Shown here: positions 5,060 through 5,181 of the stretch, in pieces
How the letters are laid out: each line of letters starts with the position of its first letter
How positions within the stretch are numbered: position 1 is the first letter of the stretch
Assembly (NCBI GenBank): GCA_031276415.1
Contig: JAISNF010000662.1
Location: 1 to 5,181 of the forward strand
Length of the DNA stretch: 5,181 nt
From: Planctomycetaceae bacterium
GTDB lineage: Bacteria; Planctomycetota; Planctomycetia; Pirellulales; Thermoguttaceae
Direction of reading: 5' to 3'
Notes under the pieces: generated by a model
Database searches by the model: none
What the model was told of the DNA's origin: nothing
The model's input: the letters and a program-made list of their open reading frames with translations, nothing else
Position numbers and translations under genes: made by a program

Positions 5060-5181
5060 AACAACCTCATTTTCACCTAATTTTTCCTAACAAAACAACC
5101 TCAGTAGCCATGAATTTCCCACAAAACAAACCTCATTACCTCATTCTTAAAACACAACCTGTTCATTTTTTTAATGAGGTA
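5060..5181. repeat. CCTCA-motif repeat cluster with terminal inverted pair, cut by the window edge
   Basis: AACAACCTCA occurs exactly at 5060-5069 and 5094-5103. CCTCATT recurs at 5131-5137 and 5139-5145. TACCTCATT (5137-5145) is perfectly complementary to AATGAGGTA (5173-5181) with a 27-nt loop; the second arm ends exactly at the window edge, so the element may continue. Apart from the TAATGAGGTA at the end, most of the stretch is G-poor. Confidence 0.55.

Larger units (their letters stand above)
4950..5181. other. Gene-free AT-rich 3' region with short repeats
   Basis: No supportable gene lies between the ACT stop and the right edge, and no clear hairpin terminator follows the ACT gene. 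The region is rich in A-runs and T-runs and holds the two repeat clusters listed separately (10-bp CGCWGAT units, and CCTCA units). Confidence 0.6.

Overview
The window looks like chromosomal DNA from a low-GC member of the Planctomycetota, possibly a host-associated Pirellulales-type lineage. This is inferred from three proteins, not from a marker gene. The RHS core wording (YDPATGRFNRLDPF, then DPQSLHKYLY and GDPI), the secreted PA14-like + PKD + TPR protein, and the short tandem-ACT protein all read like planctomycete families. Coding stretches are moderately AT-rich. Gaps between genes are extremely AT-rich and full of short repeats. Neither plus-strand gene has a Shine-Dalgarno sequence.

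Left part (1-1269, minus strand): a 5'-truncated RHS gene of the 'orphan tip' kind. It keeps only the last piece of the RHS core, then a glycine-zipper hydrophobic region and a C-terminal domain with a zinc-metallopeptidase signature (HELIH followed 22 residues later by EAQAH). Five bases after its stop a second minus-strand reading frame begins and runs off the window. Its place and its hydrophobic start make it the obvious candidate for the cognate immunity protein. RHS-like sequence stops abruptly near 1245. The frame has no ATG before the end of the core, although a promoter-like site with a perfect TTGACA lies just upstream.

Middle (1270-4110): a roughly 520-bp AT-rich divergent spacer holds three exact-length 21-bp tandem units and two 13-bp units. 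It leads into a 755-aa secreted protein with a signal peptide, a beta-rich N-terminal region, a PA14-like domain, a PKD domain and a TPR-like C-terminal half.

Right part (4111-5181): a 162-bp imperfect inverted-repeat element with arms built from 9-bp CACRGAG-type units. Then comes a promoter-like site, a 76-nt leader with no G at all, and a 143-aa tandem-ACT regulatory protein. The last 230 bp have no gene but carry a triplicated 10-bp motif and a cluster of CCTCA repeats that runs off the right edge.

No RNA gene, CRISPR array or transposase was seen. The most notable object is the orphan RHS tip with its putative metallopeptidase toxin and adjacent candidate immunity gene.
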